A stretch of DNA of 57,978 bases from Chitinophagaceae bacterium (GTDB lineage: Bacteria > Bacteroidota > Bacteroidia > Chitinophagales > Chitinophagaceae), in contig JAICGN010000014.1 in assembly GCA_025923075.1 (NCBI GenBank), positions 1 through 57,978 of the forward strand, given 5' to 3'. The notes beneath the pieces are model-generated. The model was not told the origin of the DNA and searched no databases. It saw nothing but the letters and a program-made list of their open reading frames with translations. The translations under genes were made by a program, and so were the position numbers. Shown one piece after another: positions 15,915 to 24,227 of this stretch (positions are counted from its first letter, which is position 1; each line of letters starts with the position of its first letter).

Positions 15915-16679
15915 ATGAAGTCGCTGATAAAAAAGATAATTCCATTTTATTTACGGTATTATATCCGTCATAAACTCTTGCCTTCAAGCGTCAACCAGGA
16001 TCTTCCATTACGCAAAAAATTTTATTCCAGTTTCATCAGTGAAAACGATTGGGTATTCGATGTTGGTGCTAATTATGGTAATAGGACTAAGGCTTTTCTT
16101 GAATTAAAGGCAAATGTCGTAGCCGTTGAGCCGCAAGAAAGCTGTTACAAGTTTCTTAAGCTGATGTTTGGGAAAAAGATTCACCTGGTTACAAAAGGCC
16201 TTGGGTCAAAGGAGGAAACAAGAAAATTTTTTATTGCGGATTCTTCTACAGTTTCTACATTTTCAGAGGATTTTATCAAAGCGGTGAAAGAAAGTAACAG
16301 GTTCGGTGACAACGACTGGAATAAAACAACAGAAGTTGAAATGACAACATTGGATAACCTGATCCAGAAATATGGAGTTCCGGCGTTTATAAAAATAGAT
16401 GTGGAGGGTTTTGAAAATGAAGTGCTCTCAGGACTTTCCAAAAAAATTAAGGCGTTGAGTTTTGAATATTGTGTGCCTGAACAATTAGAACAGGCATTGA
16501 ATTGTTTGAAAAAACTCGCCGTCTCCAATCCCGAAATGAAATATAATTTTTCGGTGGGAGAGTCGTTGAACTTGGAATTAAAAGACTGGTTAGATGTCAA
16601 CGAAATCATCAAGCTGGTTAATTCGCAAAAATTTGTCCAAACGGCTTTTGGTGATATATATGGAAAAAATTTTGACTAA
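15915..16679 (+). CDS. FkbM family SAM-dependent methyltransferase (second copy)
   Basis: From the ATG at 15915 (a TTG lies directly before it) the protein has 254 residues. It carries VFDVGANYGNRT (SAM motif I, about residue 48), 'VAVEPQESCYKFL', and the FkbM signature 'IKIDVEGFENEVLSGL' near 160. It probably adds an O-methyl group to a sugar of the polymer. It is a divergent relative of the preceding gene, so the pair probably targets different positions or residues and is not a recent duplication. Confidence 0.88.
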   Translation: MKSLIKKIIPFYLRYYIRHKLLPSSVNQDLPLRKKFYSSFISENDWVFDVGANYGNRTKAFLELKANVVAVEPQESCYKFLKLMFGKKIHLVTKGLGSKEETRKFFIADSSTVSTFSEDFIKAVKESNRFGDNDWNKTTEVEMTTLDNLIQKYGVPAFIKIDVEGFENEVLSGLSKKIKALSFEYCVPEQLEQALNCLKKLAVSNPEMKYNFSVGESLNLELKDWLDVNEIIKLVNSQKFVQTAFGDIYGKNFD

Positions 16680-16698
16680 TAGGTAAACTTTTTGATAT

Positions 16699-17535
16699 AT
16701 GTCTGTTGAAATTTTTATAGAACCTGGCCGCGCAGAACGAAACTATTGGAAAGATCTTTGGCGTTATCGTGAGTTATTTTATATATTAAGCTGGCGTGAT
16801 GTCAAAGTACGTTATAAACAGACTATTATCGGGGTTGTATGGAGTGTGCTTCGCCCTTTGTTAACGATGATGATCTTTACATTTATATTCGGGCAGGTAG
16901 CAAAGTTTGATTCACCCCCAGGTATAAGTTATGGATTATTAGTGTTTGCGGGTTTGTTGCCCTGGCAATTTTTTGCAACGGGATTATCAGAAGCCAGTAA
17001 TAGTCTTGTGGGAAATGAACGGCTGATCTCAAAAGTTTATTTTCCAAGAATGATCATTCCTGCGTCATCGGTTATTACAAGTTTGGTTGATTTCTTGATC
17101 TCACTGGCGCTGATGTTCGGATTGCTGATATGGTATCAAACTGTTCCTTCGATCTACCTTGTTTTTTTGCCGTTATTTATAATTATGGCTTTTTTAGCCA
17201 GCTTCGGAGTTGGATTGTGGTTAACATCGTTGAATGTGAAGTTTCGTGACTTCAAACATGTCGTTCCTTTTATTGTACAAATAGGGTTATATATATCGCC
17301 AGTCGCATTTACTTCGGATAAAGCCGCATCGATTATTCCCGCGAAACTTCATTTGCTGTACTATGTCAATCCAATGGCTGGCGTGATCGATGGCTTTCGT
17401 TGGTGTTTTTTTGGAGATAAGACACCTATCTATTGGAATGGAATGTTCCTTTCTTTGGCAGTAATAATTATTTTTTTGTTTATTGGCATTCGCACTTTCA
17501 GAAAAATGGAAAAAAGCTTCGCCGATCTTATCTAG
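16699..17535 (+). CDS. wzm: Wzm-like ABC-2 type polysaccharide exporter permease
   Basis: This 278-residue membrane protein has about six hydrophobic helices. It starts with an amphipathic stretch 'WRYRELFYILSWRDVKVRYKQTIIGVVWSVLRP', typical of Wzm/TagG permeases of the ABC2_membrane family. Further signs are 'SKVYFPRMIIPASSVI' and 'NVKFRDFKHVVPFIVQIGLYISPVAF'. With the ATPase at 19108 it should export undecaprenyl-linked glycan across the inner membrane. Two sugar-modifying genes separate the permease from its ATPase, an unusual order. Confidence 0.93.
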   Translation: MSVEIFIEPGRAERNYWKDLWRYRELFYILSWRDVKVRYKQTIIGVVWSVLRPLLTMMIFTFIFGQVAKFDSPPGISYGLLVFAGLLPWQFFATGLSEASNSLVGNERLISKVYFPRMIIPASSVITSLVDFLISLALMFGLLIWYQTVPSIYLVFLPLFIIMAFLASFGVGLWLTSLNVKFRDFKHVVPFIVQIGLYISPVAFTSDKAASIIPAKLHLLYYVNPMAGVIDGFRWCFFGDKTPIYWNGMFLSLAVIIIFLFIGIRTFRKMEKSFADLI

Positions 17536-17546
17536 TATTCTTAGAA

Positions 17547-18557
17547 ATGTCATTGTCATTTGCGATCATCGGTTGCGGAAATATTTCAAAACGTCATGCT
17601 GAACAGATACATGCCGTTGGAAAGCTGGTAGCTGTTTGCGATATCATCAGGTCAAAAGCGGAAGAATTAGGGAGGAAATATTATGCTGAGATATTTTCTT
17701 CTATTGAAGAGTTGTTTGCTAATAAAAAAGGAATAGATGTTGCAGTCATATGTACCCCAAATGGGTTGCACGTGTCCCATTCAATAATTGCACTGAAAGC
17801 GGGTTGTCATGTACTATGCGAAAAGCCAATGGCCATCAATTCTGCGGATTGTATGTTGATGATAAGCGAAGCAAAGAGGGCAGGGAAACATCTTTTTGTT
17901 GTAAAACAAAATCGGTTTAACCCAGCTGTTGTTGCCGTAAAAAAATTGCTTGATGAAAAGAAGCTTGGTAATATCTATAGCATACAGCTAAATTGTTTCT
18001 GGCACCGTGATGCAAAATATTATGAGAATTCATGGAAAGGAACGATGGCGTTGGACGGCGGAACACTATACACTCAATTCAGTCATTTTATTGACCTTCT
18101 TTATTGGATGTTTGGCGATGTAAAACAGGTAAAAGCCTTTAAAAAGAATTTTGCACATAAAAATATTGTTGAGTTTGAAGACACCGGGGTTGTGATACTT
18201 GAATTAGAGAACGGAATAATCGGAACTATTAACTATACGGTGAATAGTTTTAAAAAAAATATGGAGGGTTCGCTGGCAATTTTCGGAGAAAGGGGAACCG
18301 TAAAGATTGGTGGTCAATATTTGAATGAATTGGAATACTACCAGGTTCAGGATCATGTTATTCCATCATTGCCTCCAGGTAACAAAGCGAATGAATATGG
18401 TTTTTACCAGGGTTCAATGAGTAATCATGACAAAGTGTATCAAAATCTTGTTGAAGTCATTCAAAATAATGCAGTAATGGCGGCAAGCAGCCATGATGGA
18501 TTAAAAACCGTGCAGATCATTGAAAAGATCGATGCAGCCGCTGAGAATTTATGGTAA
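17547..18557 (+). CDS. Gfo/Idh/MocA oxidoreductase, WlbA/WbpB-like
   Basis: From the ATG at 17547 the protein has 336 residues. The Rossmann motif IIGCGNISKRH opens it, the catalytic CEKP tetrapeptide is near 91, and 'KQNRFNPAVVAVKKLL' plus 'DGGTLYTQFSHFIDLLYWMFG' fit WlbA/WbpB, the UDP-GlcNAc-uronate 3-dehydrogenase. The next gene resembles the N-acetyltransferase of that pathway, which supports the call. The matching 6-dehydrogenase and PLP aminotransferase are not in the window. Starts further upstream would run into the Wzm gene. Confidence 0.8.
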   Translation: MSLSFAIIGCGNISKRHAEQIHAVGKLVAVCDIIRSKAEELGRKYYAEIFSSIEELFANKKGIDVAVICTPNGLHVSHSIIALKAGCHVLCEKPMAINSADCMLMISEAKRAGKHLFVVKQNRFNPAVVAVKKLLDEKKLGNIYSIQLNCFWHRDAKYYENSWKGTMALDGGTLYTQFSHFIDLLYWMFGDVKQVKAFKKNFAHKNIVEFEDTGVVILELENGIIGTINYTVNSFKKNMEGSLAIFGERGTVKIGGQYLNELEYYQVQDHVIPSLPPGNKANEYGFYQGSMSNHDKVYQNLVEVIQNNAVMAASSHDGLKTVQIIEKIDAAAENLW

Positions 18558-19012
18558 TGAATAAACCCATTATAAAAAATACCGGGATTCGGGATGTTCA
18601 ATTTGGAGAAAATGTCGTTGTGATGGAGCCCGTAAATCTTTATGAATGTAAAGTCGGAGATAATAGCTTTGTTGGACCCTTTGTCGAAATACAGAGAGGG
18701 GTGGAAATTGGAAGCAACTGTAAAATTCAATCACATAGTTTTATTTGCGAATTAGTAACGATTGGCAATAACTGTTTTATCGGGCATGGCGTTGTATTTA
18801 TAAACGATAAAATGGAAACAGGTCCAGCCAATGGCGATAAAACAAAATGGAAGAAAACAACTATAGGCGATAATGTATCTATTGGCTCAAATGCTACTAT
18901 TCTTCCTGTAGAAATATGTAACGACGTCATTATCGGGGCGGGGGCAGTTGTTACAAGGAACATTGATGAGCCGGGAACATTTGCAGGTAATCCAGCAAAG
19001 AAAATTCATTGA
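18557..19012 (+). CDS. WlbB/WbpD-like hexapeptide-repeat N-acetyltransferase
   Basis: The 151-residue protein consists of left-handed beta-helix hexapeptide repeats ('IGSNCKIQSHSFI', 'IGDNVSIGSNATIL', 'VIIGAGAVV'), ending 'AGNPAKKIH'. The phrase 'GHGVVFINDK' is typical of WlbB/WbpD, which acetylates the 3-amino group of UDP-2-acetamido-3-amino-uronate. The start overlaps the stop of the preceding gene (TAATG). An in-frame ATG six bases earlier is also possible. Without the aminotransferase the pathway is incomplete here, so the acceptor is uncertain. Confidence 0.82.
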   Translation: MNKPIIKNTGIRDVQFGENVVVMEPVNLYECKVGDNSFVGPFVEIQRGVEIGSNCKIQSHSFICELVTIGNNCFIGHGVVFINDKMETGPANGDKTKWKKTTIGDNVSIGSNATILPVEICNDVIIGAGAVVTRNIDEPGTFAGNPAKKIH

Positions 19013-19021
19013 AAATAGCAG

Positions 19022-19060
19022 ACAGCGACACGGCCGAGACGTTGTGTGCCTGTCTCCGCC
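19022..19060. repeat. Degenerate palindromic repeat upstream of wzt
   Basis: An imperfect inverted repeat (AGACAG...CTGTCT) occupies much of the 95-base gap before wzt. Its right part, CCTGTCTCCGCC (19049-19060), is the exact reverse complement of 54426-54437 in the repeat that begins crtY, so both belong to one dispersed family. Confidence 0.55.
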
Positions 19061-19107
19061 TGGTAGGTTTATGTTCGGGGTTGGATAAAAAAATAATTTG
19101 ATTTGAA

Positions 19108-20388
19108 ATGTCTGAAATAGTAATTAAAGCAGAAGGACTTGGAAAAAAATATATTATTGGGCATAAAGCCACAAGAGGATATAAAACATTTCGTGAGCAG
19201 GTATTGCAACATGTCAGTAATTTTTATTCCAGAACCAAGAAATTGGTTAGCGGACAGGAAGTGCTTGAAGGTGATCAACTGGAAGAGTTTTGGGCATTGA
19301 AAGATTTGAATTTTGAAATTGAAAGAGGAGACAGAGTTGGTATTATTGGAAAAAACGGCGCTGGCAAAAGCACTTTATTAAAAGTGCTGAGCCGCATCAC
19401 AGAGCCAACAACCGGTAAAGTTTTTGTCAAAGGTCGTGTAGCAAGTTTGCTTGAAGTGGGTACGGGCTTTCATCACGAGCTTACTGGTCGGGAAAATATT
19501 TTTCTTAATGGTGCTATTATGGGCATGAGTCGTGCGGAAATTAAGAGAAAATTTGACGAAATTGTTGATTTTTCAGGCGTAGAAAAGTTTCTCGATACTC
19601 CGGTAAAGCGATACAGCAGTGGTATGTATGTACGATTGGCGTTTTCCGTAGCTGCTTATCTCGAGCCTGAAATTCTCGTGATAGATGAAGTGCTTGCAGT
19701 CGGTGATGCAGAATTCCAAAAAAAATGTTTGGGTAAAATGCAGGACGTAAGTAGTATCGAGGGAAGAACAGTTTTATTTGTAAGCCATAACCTGATGGCA
19801 CTATCAAGTCTTTGCAATAAAGGCATTTATTTGAAAAACGGGCAAGTCAGATCCCAGGGCGGGATTGAAGAAACACTTTCGCAATACACAAGGGAAGGTA
19901 TGGAATCATTGACTACCGAATGGATAGGTAATACTGGTGATGAATATGTAAAAATTTACCGAACAAAAGTATTTTGTGCGGAATCTCCCCATGGTTTTTT
20001 TACACACAAGGATATTATTATCGAAATAGAAGGCGAAATTCTGAAACCCGTTTATGGATTGATCATAGGTTTTTGGCTTTTCTCTCAATTTGATTATCAA
20101 CTGGCATACTCGCTTTTCGACGATACTGACCCTTCGATGGAAATTAAAATGCACGAAACCGGAAAATTTTTAAAACGCTTTATTATACCAGCAAACACAT
20201 TGGCGCAAGGCAGTTATAGGATACAATTTGATTTTGGTATTCACAATCTGAAATTAATTGTACAGAATAAAGAATGTGACCTGGAGTTTTCGGTAGAGAA
20301 TATTGCCGGACTTGGTCGAAAATACCTGGTTGATCATAAAGGGTTTCGGAGTTTATTCCGGACAAGCTGGTCACAAGAAAAATTTTGA
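19108..20388 (+). CDS. wzt: Wzt-like ABC transporter ATPase with C-terminal glycan-recognition domain
   Basis: This 426-residue ATPase has Walker A GKNGAGKST (about 81-89), the signature YSSGMYVRLAFS (about 169-180), and Walker B ILVIDEVLAVGD (about 188-199). A C-terminal beta-rich region (about 260-425) corresponds to the Wzt_C domain, which in O9a-type systems binds the modified non-reducing end of the glycan. It pairs with the permease at 16699. Having Wzt_C suggests that chain ends carry a terminal modification (methyl or other) read by the exporter; the cluster's methyltransferases are candidates. Confidence 0.93.
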   Translation: MSEIVIKAEGLGKKYIIGHKATRGYKTFREQVLQHVSNFYSRTKKLVSGQEVLEGDQLEEFWALKDLNFEIERGDRVGIIGKNGAGKSTLLKVLSRITEPTTGKVFVKGRVASLLEVGTGFHHELTGRENIFLNGAIMGMSRAEIKRKFDEIVDFSGVEKFLDTPVKRYSSGMYVRLAFSVAAYLEPEILVIDEVLAVGDAEFQKKCLGKMQDVSSIEGRTVLFVSHNLMALSSLCNKGIYLKNGQVRSQGGIEETLSQYTREGMESLTTEWIGNTGDEYVKIYRTKVFCAESPHGFFTHKDIIIEIEGEILKPVYGLIIGFWLFSQFDYQLAYSLFDDTDPSMEIKMHETGKFLKRFIIPANTLAQGSYRIQFDFGIHNLKLIVQNKECDLEFSVENIAGLGRKYLVDHKGFRSLFRTSWSQEKF

Positions 20389-20394
20389 GGATTA

Positions 20395-21561
20395 ATGAAA
20401 ATCGGTCTGGTATTATTTGGTCATTTGCGTAGTTATAGGCAAACGTTCGCATCTTTTAATGCATTGAGAGAAACGTTGCAACGATCAGGAGATGTGGACG
20501 TTTTTTGTCACACATGGGATATTGAAGAGTCGGTGACCGCATCGTGGTGGAAAGAACATAAACCCGGAGATATTCCTCCCGCTACAGTAAATCCAAAAGA
20601 CATTGAAACAAGGTATAAGCCTGTTCGATGCTTAATTGAACCTTCAAGGAAATTTGATGACTCGGAGTATAAGATTAAATCTTCAGTACCTGTCGCAGGA
20701 ATTCTTTCAATGCTTCATTCGCAACAGCAGGCATTCCAGTTATTGGAACAATATAGCAGGGAAAGCGGAACGGAGTATGATGTTGTCATAAAGTTGCGTT
20801 ACGATCTTTTCTTTGAGATTGCGTCATCATTTTCCAGTATAATCAAGGATTGCATTGCAGATAACTGTCTGTATCTTCCTACCTCCAATCCGTATGAGCT
20901 GGGAGGATCGTTTAGTGATGTCTTTGTTTTAGGCCCGGCACGATTAGTGGGCGAGTATTTCTCTTTTGCCCCCAACTTTGGAAACGTTGTGGCGAATTAT
21001 CAGAAAAGCGGGTACAAAGAACTTCTGCCAGAACTTTGTCTTACGCAATATCTTTTTGAAAGAAAAATATGTATTCGTGAATTAGTCGGGCTACGCATTC
21101 ATATACTCCGGCTCAGCGGCGAGAAGTTCCAGATCAACACTGATAGAAATTTTTCTGAAAATAAACCGCTTTGCTTTTTTAGAGATTCGATTCTAACTAA
21201 CCAAAAAGTTTTGCCGGAACATAGCGCCGTAATTGCTGATAACATAACGAGGCTTGTGAAAAAGTATACAAGCTGGGCAAATCCGGATGCAGACGAGACC
21301 ACGTTGCAGCAGTACGTCAATCTTTACATGGGTACTTGGATTGGAGTGTCAAAAATAAAAAAGCTTGCGATAGAGGGAAGGAATAACCACATCTTTAGCC
21401 CTCATGTTATGAAAAACTATTTTGAAGAGGCATTGCGAAACGGAAAATATGGGCCAGGAAAGAAAATATTGTTTACTACCGTTCTGACCGCCTGGAGTGG
21501 TTATGGGTTTTTCTTTTTTCGTGTTTTGAAAAATACATTATTCAGGAAAAATGGCATTTGA
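20395..21561 (+). CDS. Uncharacterised polysaccharide biosynthesis protein
   Basis: This 388-residue soluble protein belongs to no family that I can name firmly. It begins 'MKIGLVLFGHLRSYRQTF', continues with 'DVDVFCHTWDIEE', then 'GILSMLHSQQQAFQLLEQY' and 'YDVVIKLRYDLFFE'. The opening and the 'YDVVIKLRYDL' segment resemble glycosyltransferase-like proteins that start with 'xGhxRs' and have an acidic DxD-type metal site. It sits between the exporter ATPase and a GT-A-type gene and overlaps the latter by 11 bases. A glycosyltransferase or sugar-modifying role is an inference from context. Confidence 0.55.
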   Translation: MKIGLVLFGHLRSYRQTFASFNALRETLQRSGDVDVFCHTWDIEESVTASWWKEHKPGDIPPATVNPKDIETRYKPVRCLIEPSRKFDDSEYKIKSSVPVAGILSMLHSQQQAFQLLEQYSRESGTEYDVVIKLRYDLFFEIASSFSSIIKDCIADNCLYLPTSNPYELGGSFSDVFVLGPARLVGEYFSFAPNFGNVVANYQKSGYKELLPELCLTQYLFERKICIRELVGLRIHILRLSGEKFQINTDRNFSENKPLCFFRDSILTNQKVLPEHSAVIADNITRLVKKYTSWANPDADETTLQQYVNLYMGTWIGVSKIKKLAIEGRNNHIFSPHVMKNYFEEALRNGKYGPGKKILFTTVLTAWSGYGFFFFRVLKNTLFRKNGI

Positions 21562-22495
21562 TACGCCAATACTGTTCTTAGTTTTCAACCGGCCCGAAAC
21601 TACGGCCAGAGTATTTGAGAAGATCAGAGAATTAAAGCCACAAAGATTATTTTTTGCCGCGGATGGTCCGCGTAAAGGAAAAGACGGCGAGAAAGAAAAA
21701 TGTCAGGCTGTCCGGGATTTGGTTCTGAAAAATATTGATTGGCAATGTGAAACAAGTGTCCTTCTTCGTGACCATAATTTAGGTTGCGGAAAAGCAGTCA
21801 GCGGTGCTATTACGTGGTTTTTCGAGAATGTTGAAGAGGGGATTATTCTTGAAGATGATACTCTTCCTGATCTGACGTTTTTTAATTTTTGTAAAGTACT
21901 CCTGGACAAATATCGCAATGAGAAATCTATTTGGCAAATAGGAGGTATTTGTCATTTTCCTCCTTCCACTCAATACAGCTATTACTTTTCCGCTTACAGT
22001 CATATTTGGGGCTGGGCAACCTGGAAAAGAGCATGGAATTTATATGATTATCACCTGGCTAATATAAACTATGAAAAGTTAAGTGAAAGCCTGGATCAGT
22101 ATTTTAATGAAAGGGAAAAAAAATACTGGTTAGATCTGTTTAGATCTTATGCACCATTAGAACAAAAACCAACATGGGATTACCAATGGGCATATTGTAT
22201 GTGGTATCATCAGGGTCTTTCAATATTGCCAACCGTAAATATGATAAGTAATATTGGGTTTGGTGAAACAGCGACAAACACCAAAGATCATAGCGTTGCA
22301 TATGCCAACAAAAAAACCTATCAAATAAGAGATATTATACACAATCCCATTATAAAACAGGATGAAAACGCAGACAAAAGAACTTCGAAATATATTTTCG
22401 GTATTTACAGTCCTCTCTATATTATCTATTTAAAATTTAAAAGAAGGTTTTCGATTTTGTTGAGAAAAAATAACAAATATGGAGTTTACCGATAA
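21551..22495 (+). CDS. GT-A fold glycosyltransferase (HlpA-like)
   Basis: The 314-residue protein starts 'TPILFLVFNRPETTARVFEKI', the typical opening of a GT-A family often labelled hemolytic protein HlpA-like. Other signs are 'FFAADGPRKGK', 'DHNLGCGKAVSGAITWFFE' and the metal-binding 'GIILEDDTLPD', and 'SHIWGWATWKRAW' is also a family hallmark. It probably transfers a sugar from a nucleotide donor in the cytoplasm. The specificity is not readable. It overlaps both neighbours (11 and 17 bases), indicating translational coupling. Confidence 0.8.
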   Translation: MAFDTPILFLVFNRPETTARVFEKIRELKPQRLFFAADGPRKGKDGEKEKCQAVRDLVLKNIDWQCETSVLLRDHNLGCGKAVSGAITWFFENVEEGIILEDDTLPDLTFFNFCKVLLDKYRNEKSIWQIGGICHFPPSTQYSYYFSAYSHIWGWATWKRAWNLYDYHLANINYEKLSESLDQYFNEREKKYWLDLFRSYAPLEQKPTWDYQWAYCMWYHQGLSILPTVNMISNIGFGETATNTKDHSVAYANKKTYQIRDIIHNPIIKQDENADKRTSKYIFGIYSPLYIIYLKFKRRFSILLRKNNKYGVYR

Positions 22496-23210
22496 GGATT
22501 ACTGGGCGGATTATTGGAAAAAATACACACCTTTTGTCGTTAGAAAAGATATTCTTTTTTCAGATTTGCTGGATCAAATGCCGGATGGAGATTTATCATG
22601 TCTTGAAATAGGCGGTTTTCCGGGTTCATACGGTATTTATATGCATCAGTATAAACATTATGCATCTACCTTATTGGATTTCTATATAAATGATGACATA
22701 ATGAATAGAACACTTCAGCTCAATGCGGTTGAAAAAAAGGATATTGAAGTAATACAGGGAAATGTATTCGAAGTTAATATAGAAAAGCAATTCGACCTCG
22801 TTATGTCATTCGGTTTTATCGAGCATTTTAGTGATACGGAGGCGATTCTTAAGAAGCATTTTGATTTTTTAAAAAAAGGAGGAAGCTTCCTGATCACATT
22901 GCCAAATTTGAAAGGATTGCTTGGAAAAATTACTAAGAAGTTTGATTATGATGCTTTCATTACACATAACCTGGAATCAATGGATATTGCTCATTTGAAA
23001 GATATCCTAAGAAAAACAGGGGTGGCTCATTTTGATGTCTTTTATTATGGACCGCCTTATTTATATATTAATTCTAATGCAGATCCTTCGGACACTACCC
23101 GTGCTCTGGTTAGTACACTTTCTTCAATTATGTGCAAAACACTGCCAAAAGTGGGTCTTCATAGGAATAAATGGTTTTCTCCAAACATTGTGATAATAGG
23201 AAAAAAATGA
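22479..23210 (+). CDS. Class I SAM-dependent methyltransferase
   Basis: This 243-residue protein has 'LSCLEIGGFPGSYG' as a SAM-binding motif I variant near residue 40, and 'FDLVMSFGFIEHFSD' as the post-I/motif IV region near 107, followed by 'FLKKGGSFLITLPNLKG'. This is the UbiE/Methyltransf_11-type layout. It lies in the polysaccharide operon, overlapping the glycosyltransferase upstream by 17 bases, so a sugar or lipid-linked glycan is the probable substrate. It could act in chain capping, but that is inference. Confidence 0.8.
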   Translation: MEFTDKDYWADYWKKYTPFVVRKDILFSDLLDQMPDGDLSCLEIGGFPGSYGIYMHQYKHYASTLLDFYINDDIMNRTLQLNAVEKKDIEVIQGNVFEVNIEKQFDLVMSFGFIEHFSDTEAILKKHFDFLKKGGSFLITLPNLKGLLGKITKKFDYDAFITHNLESMDIAHLKDILRKTGVAHFDVFYYGPPYLYINSNADPSDTTRALVSTLSSIMCKTLPKVGLHRNKWFSPNIVIIGKK

Positions 23211-23219
23211 TACTTAACA

Positions 23220-24224
23220 ATGCGTAATTCACAGTTTCAAAAATTTTTTTCTGAAAGGTTTGATATTGAAATAAGCACAAAAAAGGAAATAAGTGACGTT
23301 GATTTCGAGATACTTTCGGCAAAAATGATTGACAAGGTAAGTAACAAAGTTTTCCCAGTCATTCATGGAATTCCGCGCCTTATTGATAATGCGGATACAA
23401 ATTATTCAGACAATTTTGGTTTGCAATGGAATAAGTTCAAAAAGACACAATTTGATAGTCATACCGGCCTTAATGTAACCGGAAAAAGATTTTGCGACAC
23501 GACACACTGGACCAAAGAAGAGCTTAAGGGTAAGGTGATTCTTGAAGCAGGCTGTGGTGCCGGTCGTTTTACGGAAATTCTGCTTTCAACCGGGGCTACA
23601 GTAGTAAGCTTCGATTTATCAAATGCCGTTGAAGCCAATTATGAAAGTAATCATGGCAAAGGAGATCTTTTAGTATTCCAAGGGGACATATATAAAATCC
23701 CCTTCCCTGATAACTATTTTGATTACGTCTTTTGTCATGGTGTATTACAGCATACTCCCGATCCCGATGAATCTTACAGGCAAATATTTAATAAGCTGAA
23801 ACCGGGAGGTAAGATATCAATCGACTATTATCTCAAAATGTTTTCGTTATCACCATGGTCAACACCAAAATATTTCTGGAGACCAATTACTAGAAAAATG
23901 TCGCCACAAAAATTACTCCGCATTATCAAAATGTATATTCCTATTTGGCTGCCTATTGACACTTCCCTTAGAAAGATCCCACGCGTAGGTGATAAGATCG
24001 TCGCTTTTCTCAGGATTCCATGTTTTAATTATATAAATATGGGATTTAGTTATTCGCAACGTAAGCAATGGGCTATCCTGGATACGTTTGATGCGCTGGC
24101 CCCGGCATATGATTATCCCAAAACATTGGAAGAGGTAAGGAAAATGGTAGAAAGTGAAAAGAATGAAAAGACCGAAGTCTTTTATGGCGGTAATGGCGTT
24201 GTTGCTAATGTAAAAAAGAAATAA
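23220..24224 (+). CDS. SAM-dependent methyltransferase with N-terminal extension
   Basis: The 334-residue protein has an N-terminal segment of about 90 residues with 'VFPVIHGIPRLID', resembling a Trm112-like substrate module. Then comes the methyltransferase domain: 'VILEAGCGAGRFTEILL' (motif I), 'FPDNYFDYVFCHGVLQHTPDP' and 'LKPGGKISIDYYL'. It is a second class I methyltransferase in a row and unlike the preceding one. The target is probably a glycan. It lies 9 bases after its neighbour and 3 bases before the amidotransferase gene. Confidence 0.82.
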   Translation: MRNSQFQKFFSERFDIEISTKKEISDVDFEILSAKMIDKVSNKVFPVIHGIPRLIDNADTNYSDNFGLQWNKFKKTQFDSHTGLNVTGKRFCDTTHWTKEELKGKVILEAGCGAGRFTEILLSTGATVVSFDLSNAVEANYESNHGKGDLLVFQGDIYKIPFPDNYFDYVFCHGVLQHTPDPDESYRQIFNKLKPGGKISIDYYLKMFSLSPWSTPKYFWRPITRKMSPQKLLRIIKMYIPIWLPIDTSLRKIPRVGDKIVAFLRIPCFNYINMGFSYSQRKQWAILDTFDALAPAYDYPKTLEEVRKMVESEKNEKTEVFYGGNGVVANVKKK

Positions 24225-24227
24225 ATC

